The notes beneath the pieces were generated by a model, which had not been told where the DNA came from, did not search any database, and saw nothing but the letters and a program-made list of their open reading frames with translations. The translations under genes and the position numbers were made by a program. Below are positions 12,748 through 24,698 of a stretch of 64,000 nucleotides of DNA, piece by piece (position 1 is the stretch's first letter; each line of letters begins with the position of its first letter). Source of the DNA: Trematomus loennbergii (taxonomy: Eukaryota > Chordata > Actinopteri > Perciformes > Nototheniidae); the NCBI GenBank assembly GCA_012861695.1, contig JAAOOA010000060.1:10004954-10068953 (forward strand). Reading direction: 5' to 3'.

Positions 12748-13505
12748 AGCCTGTCCTCCTCCCAAAAATGACCAACTAGATTGATTGTTCAGCAGCTTAT
12801 TACGACCTATAGTCACGTTTTAAAGTTTAGCACCTCTAGTGGTCGTGTAAGAAACAACATGCTCCCGTTGATTGCAAATGCTCCGGAGGGTCGTATATTC
12901 ACAAATAACCCTCTCTGGAAAATCCTAAATTGTAGAATAGTTTGGCCATTAAAATGCTTTTTGATTAGATTTCTAGCGAGAAGTGTATATTGTAATTTTA
13001 GAATCCAGGTCCAGTGGATGTGTAGGATCTATAGTTTGATAGATATTACGAAGATTATTTGAAGTCTCGCCAGGAGAACGTGTAAAGTTGTAAAAGCGTC
13101 CATGTAAAGTTGGCGTCAACCCTCACGGGGTGAAAACAGTATTTCCGGTCTCGAAGTTTTCATAATAAAACCGGAAGTATTCCCCTCACTGTCAGATGAT
13201 TTTACAGTGATATCTGCCGTACTCATCCACTAAAAAACATCAGTTTATCCTTGTTAATTACACAACATTGATTGGTTTAAATTGTGTACAATGCTTTTGT
13301 GTTTTTAAACTTCGATTAGATTCGAAACCACGGCAGAGTATCCAAAACTGGACTCGAATGGGTCCAGCCCCACCCCCGACCCCCCAGAACTACACATGCT
13401 GGCTAATTGTGTTTCGCAACATGTTCTATGGCACGTCTCTACTGGGAATTGTAGTTTTAAAAGACGTTTTCGTATTTCCCATAATTAGAAGTTGCCAGTA
13501 TTAAA
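12748..13505 (+). mobile_element. Dispersed repeat family B, copy 1
   Basis: Begins near CAGCCTGTCCTCCT and runs through ATTGTTCAGCAGCTTATTAC, CACCTCTAGTGG, CCGGAAGT and a conserved block AACATTGATTGGTTTAAA (13264). It matches 17440-16700 and 30150-29270 in reverse and 28917-29040 in the same direction. An open frame of 93 codons (12781-13062) is shared with copy 3 but its differences look neutral (see findings). The 3' part contains GGGAATTGTAGTTTT, a ZNF143-like motif in reverse. Superfamily unknown. About 200 bp seen in copies 2 and 3 near 13320 are missing here. Confidence 0.75.
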
Positions 13506-13796
13506 CTGTGTACATCCCTGGAGGTTTAGGGGATGGAAAACACATTGGTGTTATCAAATTTAAAACATGTAATTAATAAATGGGTGAAAATTGCTTGTGT
13601 CCATAATGGGCAGCATTAATATATACCCACATGACAGCTAAGGTCAGAATGGCTTTATTTAATAGCTGGCCTTATGTCTGTGACCCCTCCTGTTGTTCAT
13701 TGATAAGCCTGAAACATGCACTTGTCAAGGTTCAGAGACAAATTTTGCAAATATGGCAGTAGCCATCAATCATCTTAAGATAAGATAAGATATACT
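13506..13796. other. Unique spacer
   Basis: AT-rich sequence with no recognised feature. A short AAGATAAGAT direct repeat is at 13777-13792. Confidence 0.5.
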
Positions 13797-14764
13797 GGTA
13801 ACACTTTATATTAAGCTACATAAATTAACCATCAACTAGTTGTTAATTAACATGCATATTAGCAGTATATTGGCTCTTTATTAGTCATTATAAAACACTT
13901 ATTAATGCCTTATTCTGCATGACCATATTCTACAAGTAATAAGCCATTAGTTGAGAGTTTTTCCTCAATAACCCTCTAATTAGTGCTTATTTGTTGCAAG
14001 TAAGGAAGTTGTTGTTCATGAGTTTTGGTCTTAATATGCGCTGCTCAATATGGGCCTAATAAGGCAGTAGTACCACAAGAATAGTAATTCTCCCATAATA
14101 ACAGTTAACAAATATGATCTATTCTTATGTAACAAGACATTAAACTATAAGTGTTAATTAAGTCTAAATAACTTAAAATTAGGTATTTATATCTAAGAAC
14201 ATGTTCCCTATTTTAAAGTGAAGTCTTGTTCATAACCAATAAGCTAGTAGTTTGACTCTAATTGACCTGAACAGGTTCCCTATTCTAAAGTTGCCTCCTC
14301 TTCACACTTTGTAAATACATTATAGCACACAAATACTGAAATTAACCTCAACAGTACATGAACAAAGTAGGCACACGTTGAAATATCTGTTTTATTAATG
14401 AACCACTAAAGAGAGGTTCAGACACATACCAAAACATGTCAAGTTTCTCCAAGGCTGAGAACACATAATGCAGCCTGTACTTTTTAATAAAAACAACTTG
14501 TATGTACTTACACAATAGGTGTACTGTTCTCTCTATGTGTTGTCCTGTCTCAGTGTGAACATAGATTAAACAGCCAGTCAAACTCTTTTGAGAGCCAGGG
14601 AATGAGCAGCCATGCTCCTTTATTGACTTATTTGCAGTCCACTGACATTCAAATGGAGTGAAACTATACAAAAAGAAGTTACAAGGCACTTAATGATCTC
14701 ATACATGCAAGTGTAAGATACACAGATTAACACATGGGACCGCTAAGTGTAAACAAGGTAAATA

Positions 14765-14872
14765 TAGCTAATGCTAGCTGTGCAATAAGCATGTGTACAG
14801 GCTAGTATGGCTAACGCTAGCATGTATGCTAACGCTACCGCGAATGCTAATGCTAGCGTGAATGCTAACGCA
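14765..14872. repeat. GCTAAYGCTAGC minisatellite
   Basis: Degenerate 6-12 bp units (GCTAATGCTAGC, GCTAACGCTAGC, GAATGCTAACGC) repeated about eight times inside the long-armed element. Confidence 0.8.
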
Positions 14873-14926
14873 TTTTCTTTTCCAAATGTCATCACATAAA
14901 CACAATACATGTTACTAATCCTTACA

Positions 14927-14953
14927 GTGTAAGTGTAAGGCTTACACTTACAC
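14927..14953. repeat. Perfect 13-bp inverted repeat with 1-base spacer
   Basis: GTGTAAGTGTAAG at 14927-14939, one G, then CTTACACTTACAC at 14941-14953. A further CTTACAG follows on the right and CTTACA precedes on the left. Confidence 0.85.
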
Positions 14954-15559
14954 TTACAGTCATTGCTTTCTGACGGACTTGACCCTTTACTCTTCAGGTT
15001 GCAAAGGGAAAATTAGTAGCAGTCTACTCATGGATGTCTACTGCCATGCTACTCAGTTCACTTTCTCCTACTTCCTGTACCCGGTTTCCTGTCTAACCTT
15101 CAGTATAAATTTTACAAATACATAAATGTGTAAATATGAAACATACAGGTCAATATCACCTTGCTATTGGTAGCTGAACTGTCAATACCCCAAAACATAT
15201 ATTTAGATATAAATACCTAATTTTGAATTATTTAGACACAATTAACACTTATAGTTTCATGTCTTGTTACATAAGAATAGATCATATTTGTTAAGTGTTA
15301 TTATGGTAGAATTACTATTCTTGTGGTACTACTGCCTTATTAGGCCCATATTGAGCAGAGCATATTAAGACCAAAACTCATGTACAACAACTTACTTGCA
15401 ATAAATAAGCACTAATTAGAGGGTTATTGAGGAAAAACTCTCAACTAATGGCTTATCACTTGTAGAATATGGTCATGCAGAATAAGGCATTAATAAGTGT
15501 TTTATAATGACTAATAAAGAGCCAATATACTGCTAATATGCATGTTAATTAACAACTAG

Positions 15560-16465
15560 AGAATGCAATTCCTGAAGAAATTGCTAGTGGGAATGCTTTA
15601 TGCTGAAAAGCTGACGCTAAACTGCTATGCTGAAATGTAATGTGTAAGAAGAAAGTGAAGAATTTAGATTGAAATGATTCATGAACACTGGGGGCTTGAA
15701 TGTGTGATGAGTGAAGAAAAGAAAGTAAAAAGGCTTGGAAAAGCAGCAGAATATTTGAACTGCAAACTTTTGAACTAACTTGATGGTGAATGATCTGTCG
15801 CCATGGCAACGGCATTTGATGACACCCCATAATACGCTTAGATGCATTGAAACCGTGTTTCATGGCGAGCATTGTGTTGCCATGGCAACGGCATTTGATG
15901 AAACCCCATAATTGACGTAGAGCTGTTGAGGGCTGGACCGGTGATATACAAGCAAAGTTTGTGGGACGATCGGACCGTTTCCATTGGACTTACAGCGACA
16001 TTGTGCTTCATGGCGAGTGGTCTGTCGCCATGGCAACGGCATTTGATGACACCCCATAATACGCTTAGATGCGTTGATGGCTGCATCGTTACCAAACCTG
16101 TGAAGTTTTGGGCCGTTTGAAGCATTTTCACTGAAGTTATGAGAAAACCGTGTTTCATGGCGAGCATTGTGTTGCCATGGCAACGGCATTTGAAGAAATC
16201 TCAAAACTGTCTTGTAGATGTCTTCACGGCTGGACTGTTAGCACACATGTGAATTTTGAGCACTTTTTGAACATTTTCATAGGAGTTAAAGGGACATCGT
16301 GTTTTATGGCGTGGGATGCGTTTCCATGGAAACGGCATATTGGTGAGATTTCAAATTTGGCGTAGAGCTGTTGAGGCATGGACCGGTGATATACAAGTGA
16401 AGATTGGGGACGATTGGACAGTGTCCATTGGACTTACAGCGACATCTGACTGACTGACTGACTTT
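15560..16465 (+). mobile_element. Dispersed repeat D with internal duplications and RFX-type palindromes
   Basis: It starts where the right arm of the previous element is cut and ends at a (CTGA)n tail (16446-16463). Internal units repeat: the block around CCATGGCAACGGCATTTGAT occurs at 15801, 15880, 16028 and 16175, with a diverged form at 16324. The block CTGGACCGGTGATATACAAG (15933) recurs diverged near 16380. Five palindromic X-box-like motifs lie in it. Minus-strand frames with repeated LPW-type peptides come from these duplications and are not genes. Confidence 0.7.
15797..16333. promoter_or_regulatory. Cluster of five RFX X-box-like palindromes
   Basis: GTCGCCATGGCAAC at 15797-15810 and 16024-16037, GTTGCCATGGCAAC at 15876-15889 and 16171-16184, and GTTTCCATGGAAAC at 16320-16333. 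The second form is a perfect inverted repeat and equals the classical palindromic RFX-binding X-box. Spacings are about 79, 148, 147 and 149 bp. Binding is inferred from the motif only; the copies sit inside a dispersed repeat. Confidence 0.5.
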
Positions 16466-16699
16466 GCGCACGGACCAATTTCCCCAAATCTGTGGCGGAA
16501 GATGTAAAGCGGGGCCTCTCATATGACGCACACCTGCACACTTGCTAGCCTGTTCCACTCTTCGTTTTCGAATGCCAGGAAGTATTCTTGCCTCGCTTCT
16601 GAAGCAAGATGCTCGGCAGACATGTGCTACCAAGCAAGCGTACTTGCGATTGAGAAACACCCCCTGTGTCTTTTTTCGGATTTCACATTACATAAACAC

Positions 16700-17441
16700 C
16701 ATATCCCAACCTGCATTGCGGCTAAAACATCCAATCACCGAGCTTCAACGATAGCTGAGGATTATGGGTAGTTCGATGTTTTTTTATCAAAACCTCTGAA
16801 AAAAGAAATGTGTCTCTCAGAATCGAAAGGGAAAAACCTATGGGAAAAACACAAAAGCAGTGTACACAATTTAAACCAATTAATGTCGTGTAATTAACAA
16901 GGATAAACTGATGTTTTTTAGTGGATGAGTACAGCAGATATCACTGTAAAATAATTTGACCGTGAGGGGAATACGGTTTTATTATGAAAACTTCGAGACC
17001 GGAAATACTGTTTTCACCCCGTGAGGGTTGATGCTAACTTTACATGGACGCTGCCGTCAATAGAAATCAATAGGGGGAAAGACGTAGTATATACACGTTC
17101 TCCTGGCGAGACCTCAAATAATCTTCGTAATATCTATCAAACTATAGATCCTACACATCCACTGGACGTGGATTCTAAAAGTACAATATACACTTCTCGC
17201 TAGAAATCTAATCAAAAAGCATTTTAATGGCCAAACTATCTTACAATTTAGGATTTTCCAGCGAGGTTATTTGTGAATATACGACCCACTGAAGAATTTG
17301 CAGTCAACGGGGGCACTAGAGGTCGAAAACTTTAAAACGTGATTATAGGTCGTAATAAGCGCTTGAACAATCTACCTATTTGGTCGTAATAAGCACTTGA
17401 ACAATCAACCTATTTGGTCGTATGAGTTGGAGGACTTGTTG
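16700..17441 (-). mobile_element. Dispersed repeat family B, copy 2
   Basis: Reverse-oriented match to 12748-13505 and same orientation as 29270-30150. Shared blocks include the GTAATTAACAAGGATAAACT block (16890), GAAAACTTCGAGACCGGAAA (16986) and CATTTTAATGGCCAAACTAT (17220). It keeps the CATCCAATCACCGAGCTT block (16729) and GATTATGGGTAGTTCGATG (16761), which copy 1 lacks. The open frame of the other copies is broken here. A 34-bp unit beginning GGTCGTAATAAGC is tandemly duplicated at 17348-17381 and 17382-17415. Confidence 0.75.
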
Positions 17442-18460
17442 ATCCCTAGATATCGAACTACCCAGTGAATCCCTCCAAATCATATTTTAGAGGCTGCCAA
17501 TTATACAGAGCAGCTCTAAAGCTTGGAAACTTCAAGGACTTTCTTAAAGTCCAGGTTAACTTACCTTCTGCTCGCGCCAGACTCTTCTGTAACGTGCCAT
17601 AAATAACTAACGTTGGCTGCTATTTGTACTCTAGGTTCTAATCATCAGTGGCCCAAACAGATTCTGCTCCAAATAAGAAACGAAGAATATTTGTTCGTCT
17701 TGGCTCCTAACAGATCTGATGTAACCTTCAAACGTAAATGTCATTTTTGCATACATTTAGTTTTATGTTGATTTTCATTGTTTCATTAGTACTTTGTTTA
17801 ATTTTTTCTGATTGGAGAATTGATGCCACTTACTGCTTTTGTCCATGAACCGACTCCTAAATAATCGACTATTGGCTATTTAAAAAAAATAATGCAGTAG
17901 TGTGACTTTTCCTTTGCAACTTTCTGAAAACCGATTAATTAAAGATATTTAACTTAGTTTGGAGCTTGGTAAAGAGGCTTTCTTCAGATTTTAACATTAG
18001 TGTGTATTGCGCAGCTCGTTAAGTCTAGAGTGCTTTGATCTCAAAACAGAGTGGAGGAGAGCTTGAAATTCGCCCATTTTTCTTTTTTAAACCTGCCATC
18101 ATTCCCAAACCCTACACTCCTTGGACATCATTTTATGCTTGAATTGTAGGAAAACCTCTCTTACGTTGAAAAAAAAAAAAAATTAAGCAAAACAATTAAA
18201 CAAAATGCCTCTTGAGGGCATGAAGTGACAAAAACGTTCAACATGTCTCCATTAAGGCCCAATGTAAATTCAGCCTGATCTTTCGTCAGAGCAGCAGCTG
18301 CAGACCTTTAGTACATCTGCCAAAAATGCCACATTATTGACCCGAAAGTACACAAACAGCAGACTCAGACGCTCGTCATGGTCCTGAGATGCTGCACATG
18401 TTGACATTTTACCGATATCAGCTACCGTTTTTAAACTATAGTTAGAAATGTAAGAGGTTT
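17442..18460. other. Unique non-coding sequence
   Basis: No transposon end and no coding frame. An A-run occurs at 18169-18182. Confidence 0.5.
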
Positions 18461-19140
18461 ATCTCTCATTCAGAACAATGGAAAGGCTCTCCTTTCACAG
18501 CACATCTCCATGGAAACCTTTCATCTCTGGGCTCATGTACACAGGTGTTGATAACGTTGTCACCATGGTAACCTTGATCTCTGGGCTTACACACACACAG
18601 GTGTTTAATAACATTCATTCACTACTACTTACATTTAATATCTAACTCCTTCAGCTACTTTCAGCTAGAAACTATTCAACTATTACATTATTCAGCTATT
18701 TCAGGACATTGAGGCTATACATTTAGTTGTTTATACCTTTTTTAAACCTTTTCTTTTAAATATTAAGCTTCTTCACTATTTTTCCTACTCTTCCAGTTTA
18801 ACATTTCACTTTCAAGTTTTCAACAAAGTCATTGCAATGCATTTGAGTTGTAACAATTTTGATTCAAATCATTTCACTTTTCTGCATTTCTCCGCTAAGT
18901 TCAGCAACATACTTACTTGGTTTGTTTAGCTAAAAGCAGCTACAGAGACCATTCAGCTAATAACATATTCAGCTTTTTCTGCATTTTCAGCTAAATTCAG
19001 CAACAAATGTACACAGTTTACAGCATTCACACGCATTTTCAGAAGGAAATGCATTTTCTAGTTTGCAATACATTTGGATGGAAAAATGCCTACTCCAAAA
19101 TGTCTGTTTATATAAAAGGAAAATAAATGTGGTTGGTTAA
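18461..19140. repeat. Probable dispersed repeat with a 5' tandem duplication
   Basis: CCATGGAAACCTTTCATCTC at 18509 is followed about 55 bp later by a diverged copy, CCATGGTAACC and GATCTCTGGGCT, at 18563. Each is followed by ACAGGTGTT. The rest is rich in TTCAGCTA motifs (18650-19000), a style common in fish DNA repeats. It carries one more RFX-type motif, GTCACCATGGTAAC, at 18559-18572. Family unknown and no far end identified. Confidence 0.45.
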
Positions 19141-19256
19141 AACTTTGATTGTTTCTGCTCAAATACAGACCTGAAAGGGTTTATGGCCATGCCTTTTTTT
19201 CTTTCTGCCACTCTCACCAGCCCTGCAACCAAACACATTGGGTTCTTTCTTCCTGT

Positions 19257-20162
19257 TATATCTCTCACAGGCTCCGCCCTCTACTGGACTCTATGGGTAC
19301 TACCTTATCATGCAAGCATTCACCTACTGAGATTTCTATAGACGTAGCCGGCCCCGGGGCGGGCCTACCTGAATGCGTGCGCATCTCACTTCCCTATAAA
19401 AGGAGGCCTCGACTCCTGACCACCATCCTTTACTCTTCAGCGAGCGGAGGTGGTAACCTAGCACTGAGTCCGAGACGTCTTGGTCAACGCCAGGCCCCTT
19501 CATAAAGTTTTATCTCTTGGATATGTCTGGCTCTTTCTCATCGTCTGTGCTTGCTGTGGCAACACAGGACTGGTGAGGAGGGGGGGGGGCTGTGGGTCAG
19601 TGGGCATCTGACCCCCTCCCCGGGCGTAAATGCGCTTACATTTCCCCGGACCCCTGGAGGGTTGCGGGGTGATGTAATGCGCTCTGGCCCCTTACAGGGC
19701 TGAAGGGCTCCCCTCACCTGCCTGGGGGCAGGAGAGGGAGAGCCCTCCATATTATTGTCCCTACACACTCTGCACAGGGTCAGTGGCTGAGTGGGGGGAC
19801 GTAGGGGGCACTTGCGTTCTCCCCGTGCTCTTTAGGGACTCAGGAGGGAGAGTGCATAGTGAACCCATACTGGGCTGCGGACTTTCCCTGTCTGTCTATG
19901 GGCAGACGCACGGGAGTCCTCAGCACTATTTTTGAGCACACTTTTTTGCGAGGCAAGCGTGTCAGGGTGTGCTCTATCGGCCGCAGCCCGGACTTCTCCA
20001 CGGTTACAACCGAGGGAGAGCTGAGTGAGGCGCAGTGGCTGCTAAAGCCGGTCAGGGACAGTGAGGTGGATCGGTGTGCTGGACGACAGTGCGTGCATAC
20101 ATCGGGGCTCCGCCCACTGTACCCATAGAGTCCAGTAGAGGGCGGAGCCTGTGAGAGATATA
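19257..20162. mobile_element. Element with perfect 44-bp inverted ends, DIRS-like candidate
   Basis: Positions 19257-19300 are the exact reverse complement of 20119-20162 (44 of 44). Inside the left end lies a leader with a TATA box, copied in inverted orientation at 20245-20400. Inverted rather than direct termini and internal complementary segments are typical of DIRS retrotransposons, and a DIRS-type recombinase fragment lies at 25959. The 0.7-kb interior is GC-rich but shows no recognisable gag or reverse transcriptase. The classification is inference. Confidence 0.6.
19395..19403 (+). promoter_or_regulatory. TATA box in the inverted-repeat leader
   Basis: TATAAAAGG lies 30-50 bp upstream of CCATCCTTTACTCTTCAGCG, within the left leader of the inverted-repeat element. 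The same box is on the minus strand at 20289-20297 in the mirrored copy. Confidence 0.5.
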
Positions 20163-20462
20163 ACGTCGGGTTACGTATTGTAACCCTTGTTATATAAACA
20201 CAGGCGGAGCCCTCTACCTTGGGGGCACTGTCTGTCCTATACCGCTCGCTGAAGAGTGGTGTAGGATGGTGGTCAGGAGGCGAGGCCTCCTTTTATAGGG
20301 AAGTGAGATGCGCACGCATTCAGGTAGGCCCGCCCCGGGGCCGGCTACGTCTATAGAAATCTCAGTAGGTGAATGCTTGCATGATAAGGTAGTACCCATA
20401 GAGTCCAGTAGAGGGCTCCGCCTGTGTTTATATAACAAGGGTTACAATACGTAACCCGACGT
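20163..20462. mobile_element. 300-bp unit with perfect 55-bp inverted arms
   Basis: Positions 20163-20217 and 20408-20462 are exact reverse complements (55 of 55), beginning ACGTCGGGTTACGTATTGTA. The spacer is a near-identical inverted copy of 19284-19450, including the TATA box. It adjoins the 44-bp arm of the preceding element directly, so 19257-20462 is a nested palindrome set. The perfect match points to a recent event or a mechanism that keeps the arms identical. Confidence 0.8.
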
Positions 20463-23400
20463 TTCCCTTTACTTCATTTACATGTTAAGGAAGGGCCTTA
20501 CTATCCTAGGGTGGCTGAACTTAATTTGAACTTGCGTGCCACCACATGATAGACGAGGCACCGCCACCACTGAGCAATTTGCATGTTAAGAAACGACTGG
20601 AAGAGCACCAACTGTAATTTGGTATAAGCATTTCTTTGGACAAGCACCAACCGTCCAACAGGCTTTCATGAATGAGTGAGTAAAAGCAATTTACGACAAC
20701 TTGACAGCTCGCAGTGGCAGTCTGCAGTGACATGCACTAAACAAAATAAACCCTGCCCTGTTTGCCTTTGCATTTACCAGCATGCTTACAGACACAAATG
20801 CTATGTGTCTATATCGTAAACAAGTGTTAAAGTAAATGCTATCAGAAATGAGAGGCTACTCGTAGGCACAGAGGTTTTTTAGGTAAATGCTACAATCAAT
20901 AGACAAAATTGTGATATTGCTCATGTCAACAGCTTACTGTATGTCATTCATGGATATTTTTGAATTAGGCCTTAATCCACATCTAGCCTTTTCCATGTGA
21001 GATATGCTGATATTCTAGTTATAGGAGCAGTCTTTGGACCTATTTACTGCACATTCAGAATATGCGCCTGAATTGGGTTTTGACTGCAGTTCGCTAGACA
21101 GGTTTCTTGTGTGTTTTAAATCATCTAGCATGCCCAAAAGAAAAGTCCACAGCACACTTATTTTTAAACAGTACAAAGAATTGGATAACGAAGGTGGTTG
21201 TAGGAATAAAAGAGGTTCATATTTTGTAATGCCTGTTTGTGAATGTGAATATTAGTAGAATATTTATATTTTATCAGAAAAGGCTCAGGAAGAATATTGT
21301 CTTTTTTGGAATTCGGGCTGTGCATGGTGACATTTTTAGTTTTTAAAATGTTCAATATGTTCACCGTTTTAGCTTAGTGTGTTAGCATTCCACAGTTGCT
21401 GATAATTGCTCAACACAAAGTATAGCTGAGGCTGATGGGAATGTGATTAGTTTTGCACATATTTGGTCATAAACCAAAGTATTTAACGAGTTGTAAATCT
21501 GTTACAAGTTATCATGATGTTTGGGAGTCAACCCGTGATCACAGGACACCAAGTTAAATACTTATTTCTTATACCGATTGTTTTATGAGGGCCTAAAAAA
21601 GGAAAAACTTTTTTTATATCCCTTTTAATCATGTTGTGATTGGGAATCACTGTCCTACATTCTTTCTATTGCCTCACATATATACAACTGACAACATCTA
21701 ATAGTAAAATAACCCAATTAAATGTACAAAGAGGTATATTTTAGACACATTAAACATACGAGTTAATGTGGCGACTCCAAAGGCTCAATATCATTTAGCA
21801 TGCTATGTGATGTAAATAACACGCCGTACATGACAAGAGATGTCATTTCATGAACAATTCACACATAAGTAATGCATAACATAGTGTTTCCTGCAGGGTT
21901 TTGTATAGCCGTTTCATGTTGCCTGGAAAGTGAGACATTGTAATGAAATGCAGGGCAGAAAACGTGTGGAATATGAAATCACAGGATTCAGATATGTATC
22001 AGGATGGATGTGATTTAATTCTGTATGCAGCTGTCTTTGGGTACATCATTTTTCTTTTAAAGCATCGCCCTGTTGTGAGGCGCCTGTCAACGTGGTTCCT
22101 CCTTGAGGCTGAGGGAGTTTAAAGGATTTCTTTCTTTAATATAAATGTAGAGTATATAAAGAAAAAGGCAAAACAACAAGAATAGGAGGTCAGGGTGGAG
22201 GGTAAGGCAAGTCTTGTTAATATTGATAAATCTATTTTCTTCAAAGGCTTATACCTGCCGGCCTCATCCTTACAACATGTCAAAGGCAAGATATTTTTAT
22301 TTAATCAAGATCTCCTCTCTGTTCAGCAAAAGGATTTTTTTTTAATCTTTAATAAGATTTCCTTGAATATTAAAAGGAAAATGAAACTATGTTAATAATA
22401 TAAGAAAGCTTCCCTTCTGCTTATACGTGGCAATAATTAAGTCCCTGGAGTGGCGCTGGGTGAATGTGTGTCCGCGTGCACACTGTAAGCACATGTTTAA
22501 TAAAGCAATGTCACTTGTTAACTATTTTTAATGAGTTTTCGCACATGAGCTCTTCATCTTCTTAAAAATCCTAATTCAGCCTTCACTGTCTATCATACGG
22601 AGATATATTTCCTGATGAGGACACCGTTTGTGCCGTGTGCTAATTTCATGCACTTCCAGCAGCACCTGCAATTAATGGGAATCAATTACATGCCCGCACT
22701 GAGCCTGCAAAAGGGAGGAAAGTTTTAAGTTAATTGCTGTCTAAGTAACACAAAGTTTCCATTGGTCATAGATGGGATTTTCTTTAGCACTTAAATATGC
22801 AAATTGAGCACCAATGGCGGAAAACAAACACAGGTACATGTTAGATTTAAGCCCAAATTAACTGTGAGCTGCTTATGGAAATGGACCCCACTACCACAAT
22901 GAGGATAAAACTGGCCATGCATAGGTAATCCTACCTTAATTGGGGTTTGGCAGGACTGTAATATGGCACACATGGTAATGATCTGCGGGCTTGATTATGC
23001 AGACAGGGGAGGACAGTCACTGAGAGGACAGGATTTGACAAACAGCGGTTGAAACTGTGAATTCGGCCCAGATGACATTTTGACATGAGTAAATATTAAC
23101 ATTTTTGAGACTTCCCCGTGGAGTCCTTGGATTTCAAATTCACCAACTGTAGTTATAGACTAAAACATGTCAATAAATCCAAAAACATAATGCAGATTTT
23201 CGCTAGGGCAGGATCTTTCAAATGTAATATAAGATTTTCATTAAATCAAACCCGTTTTTTGTAAATTGTGAGCAATTTTCAGCCAAAGCCATCAATATAT
23301 GTGACCTCCTTATAAATATAGGAAGTGAAGCCAATAGGAAAGAGCCTTAAACCTGCATTCTCTCTTGTAGTTGACCGACTCTAATGGTTGCGAAGGGAGT

Positions 23401-24690
23401 CCGATTGTTTAGAAGTCTACGAAAAAATGACCCTACTTCTAACATGATTTATTACCTTATTTAAAATGTTCCTAATAAGTTTTATCCCAAATCTCAAATG
23501 CTAGTTTCAAGTCTTTCGTAAATCATAATTTTCATTTAGTAAAGTATTGTCCTATTTACAACATAGGGCATTTATGGCATAGCTAAGTTATGGTATGGGC
23601 CGGTCTTAGCTGGACAGGGTCAATTTTTTCTATTAACCAATCAGAGTATAGCACACACATCAATAAGGAGATACGCTGAAGTTCTGTTACCAACAACTAA
23701 GAATTTTGTAATTTTCTTAGTTTCTTTATTTGTGTATATGTTGTAAATAAGCATCAGAATCAGAAATACTTACTATATCCTGGGGGAATTGGGTAAAGTT
23801 GTGAATATTACATCCTAGACAAATATTTGAAGGTTTTAATGCTCTTAATTCATTTAACGGTAAAGGGAGGTTTTTTTCTTTCTTCTTCGAGCTTGTCCCA
23901 AGAGTATAATTAGATCCCAGCAAGAGAAGAGAAGCCAAACGTAAAACAAAAAACTCAGGGGACTTCTGTGTGCATGTGTTCTGATGGTATGTCAATTACT
24001 ATTTAACCAGTGCAAAGGTTAAGGATCTTCCCCAGAGCATACAATATTTACATAGAAAAAATGACCATAACAAATAACTTGCTATGATAACACTGGGTGC
24101 TAAGATGCAGGCTTGGTGCATGGGGACAAAACAATACTTAGATCCAAAAATAAAATAAGACATTTTGGACACAGTGTTTTGTAAAAGTAGAAAGTTGCTG
24201 TCCTTTCTGAATGTGCTTTAACACCAGCCATGGACAGAACATGGGAAAATGTTCAACACATCTCCCGCACAGCCCTATTAAACAACCACATTTTGGTACA
24301 ATAGCATCATTAGGGTTTCATTATGATGGAACAAAGTCCACTCTGATGTGAGGTGCAGCAGAAAAGACCCAGGAAAGGCACGCACGGGCTTTTTACTAGA
24401 TCACAGCCGTAATCCTGGAGAAAAATATAATATGATGGGATGAAGCACAGCTACCTGGGCAGTAGACATGAATCTATGGTCAGGTGTTTTTTTTCATTTT
24501 CTTTTGTAAATTCACTGAAGCATTTTACTTTGATGAATGAAAAGCACCAAATGGCTTTTTACCTGCAATACAATGTATTTCTTTACTGCACCATTTGGTG
24601 TTTTTGTCCTTCTTTCTCTGCACTTTGATGGGTGAGAAGTTAACATCATTTCAAATTTGACACAGATATAGTTGGGGCCATTTTTAAGAG
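20463..24690. other. Long unique non-coding block
   Basis: About 4.2 kb without transposon ends or convincing frames. 22430-22740 and 21880-22030 have balanced composition, homeodomain-type cores (CAATTAATGGGAATCAATTA near 22670) and no repeat signature, as in vertebrate conserved non-coding elements. This is a guess from composition. Confidence 0.45.
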
Positions 24691-24698
24691 GTGTCTTT

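Larger units (their letters stand above)
13797..15559. mobile_element. DNA transposon with about 360-bp inverted arms
   Basis: The left arm (13836-14196) is the near-exact reverse complement of the right arm (15201-15559). The left end GGTAACACTTTATATTAA is a common fish element terminus. The right arm stops at CAACTAG and lacks the outer 39 bases, so that end was lost when the next repeat (15560 on) arrived. Between the arms lie about 1 kb of unique-looking sequence, a GCTAACGCTAGC minisatellite (14765-14872) and a small palindrome (14927-14953). The 113-codon minus frame at 14348-14689 has no recognised domain. Family uncertain. Confidence 0.75.

Noticed and set aside
14348..14689. 113-codon minus-strand frame between the inverted arms
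   Set aside because: No domain recognised, no transposase motif, and nothing in composition distinguishing it from chance.
15549..16660. Overlapping minus-strand frames with repeated HQMPLPW-like peptides
   Set aside because: The peptide repeats come from the duplicated units of repeat D, not from a tandem-repeat protein.
19859..20128. 89-codon plus frame in the inverted-repeat element, considered as a DIRS gag
   Set aside because: It reads through the inverted terminus and lacks a zinc knuckle or other gag signature.
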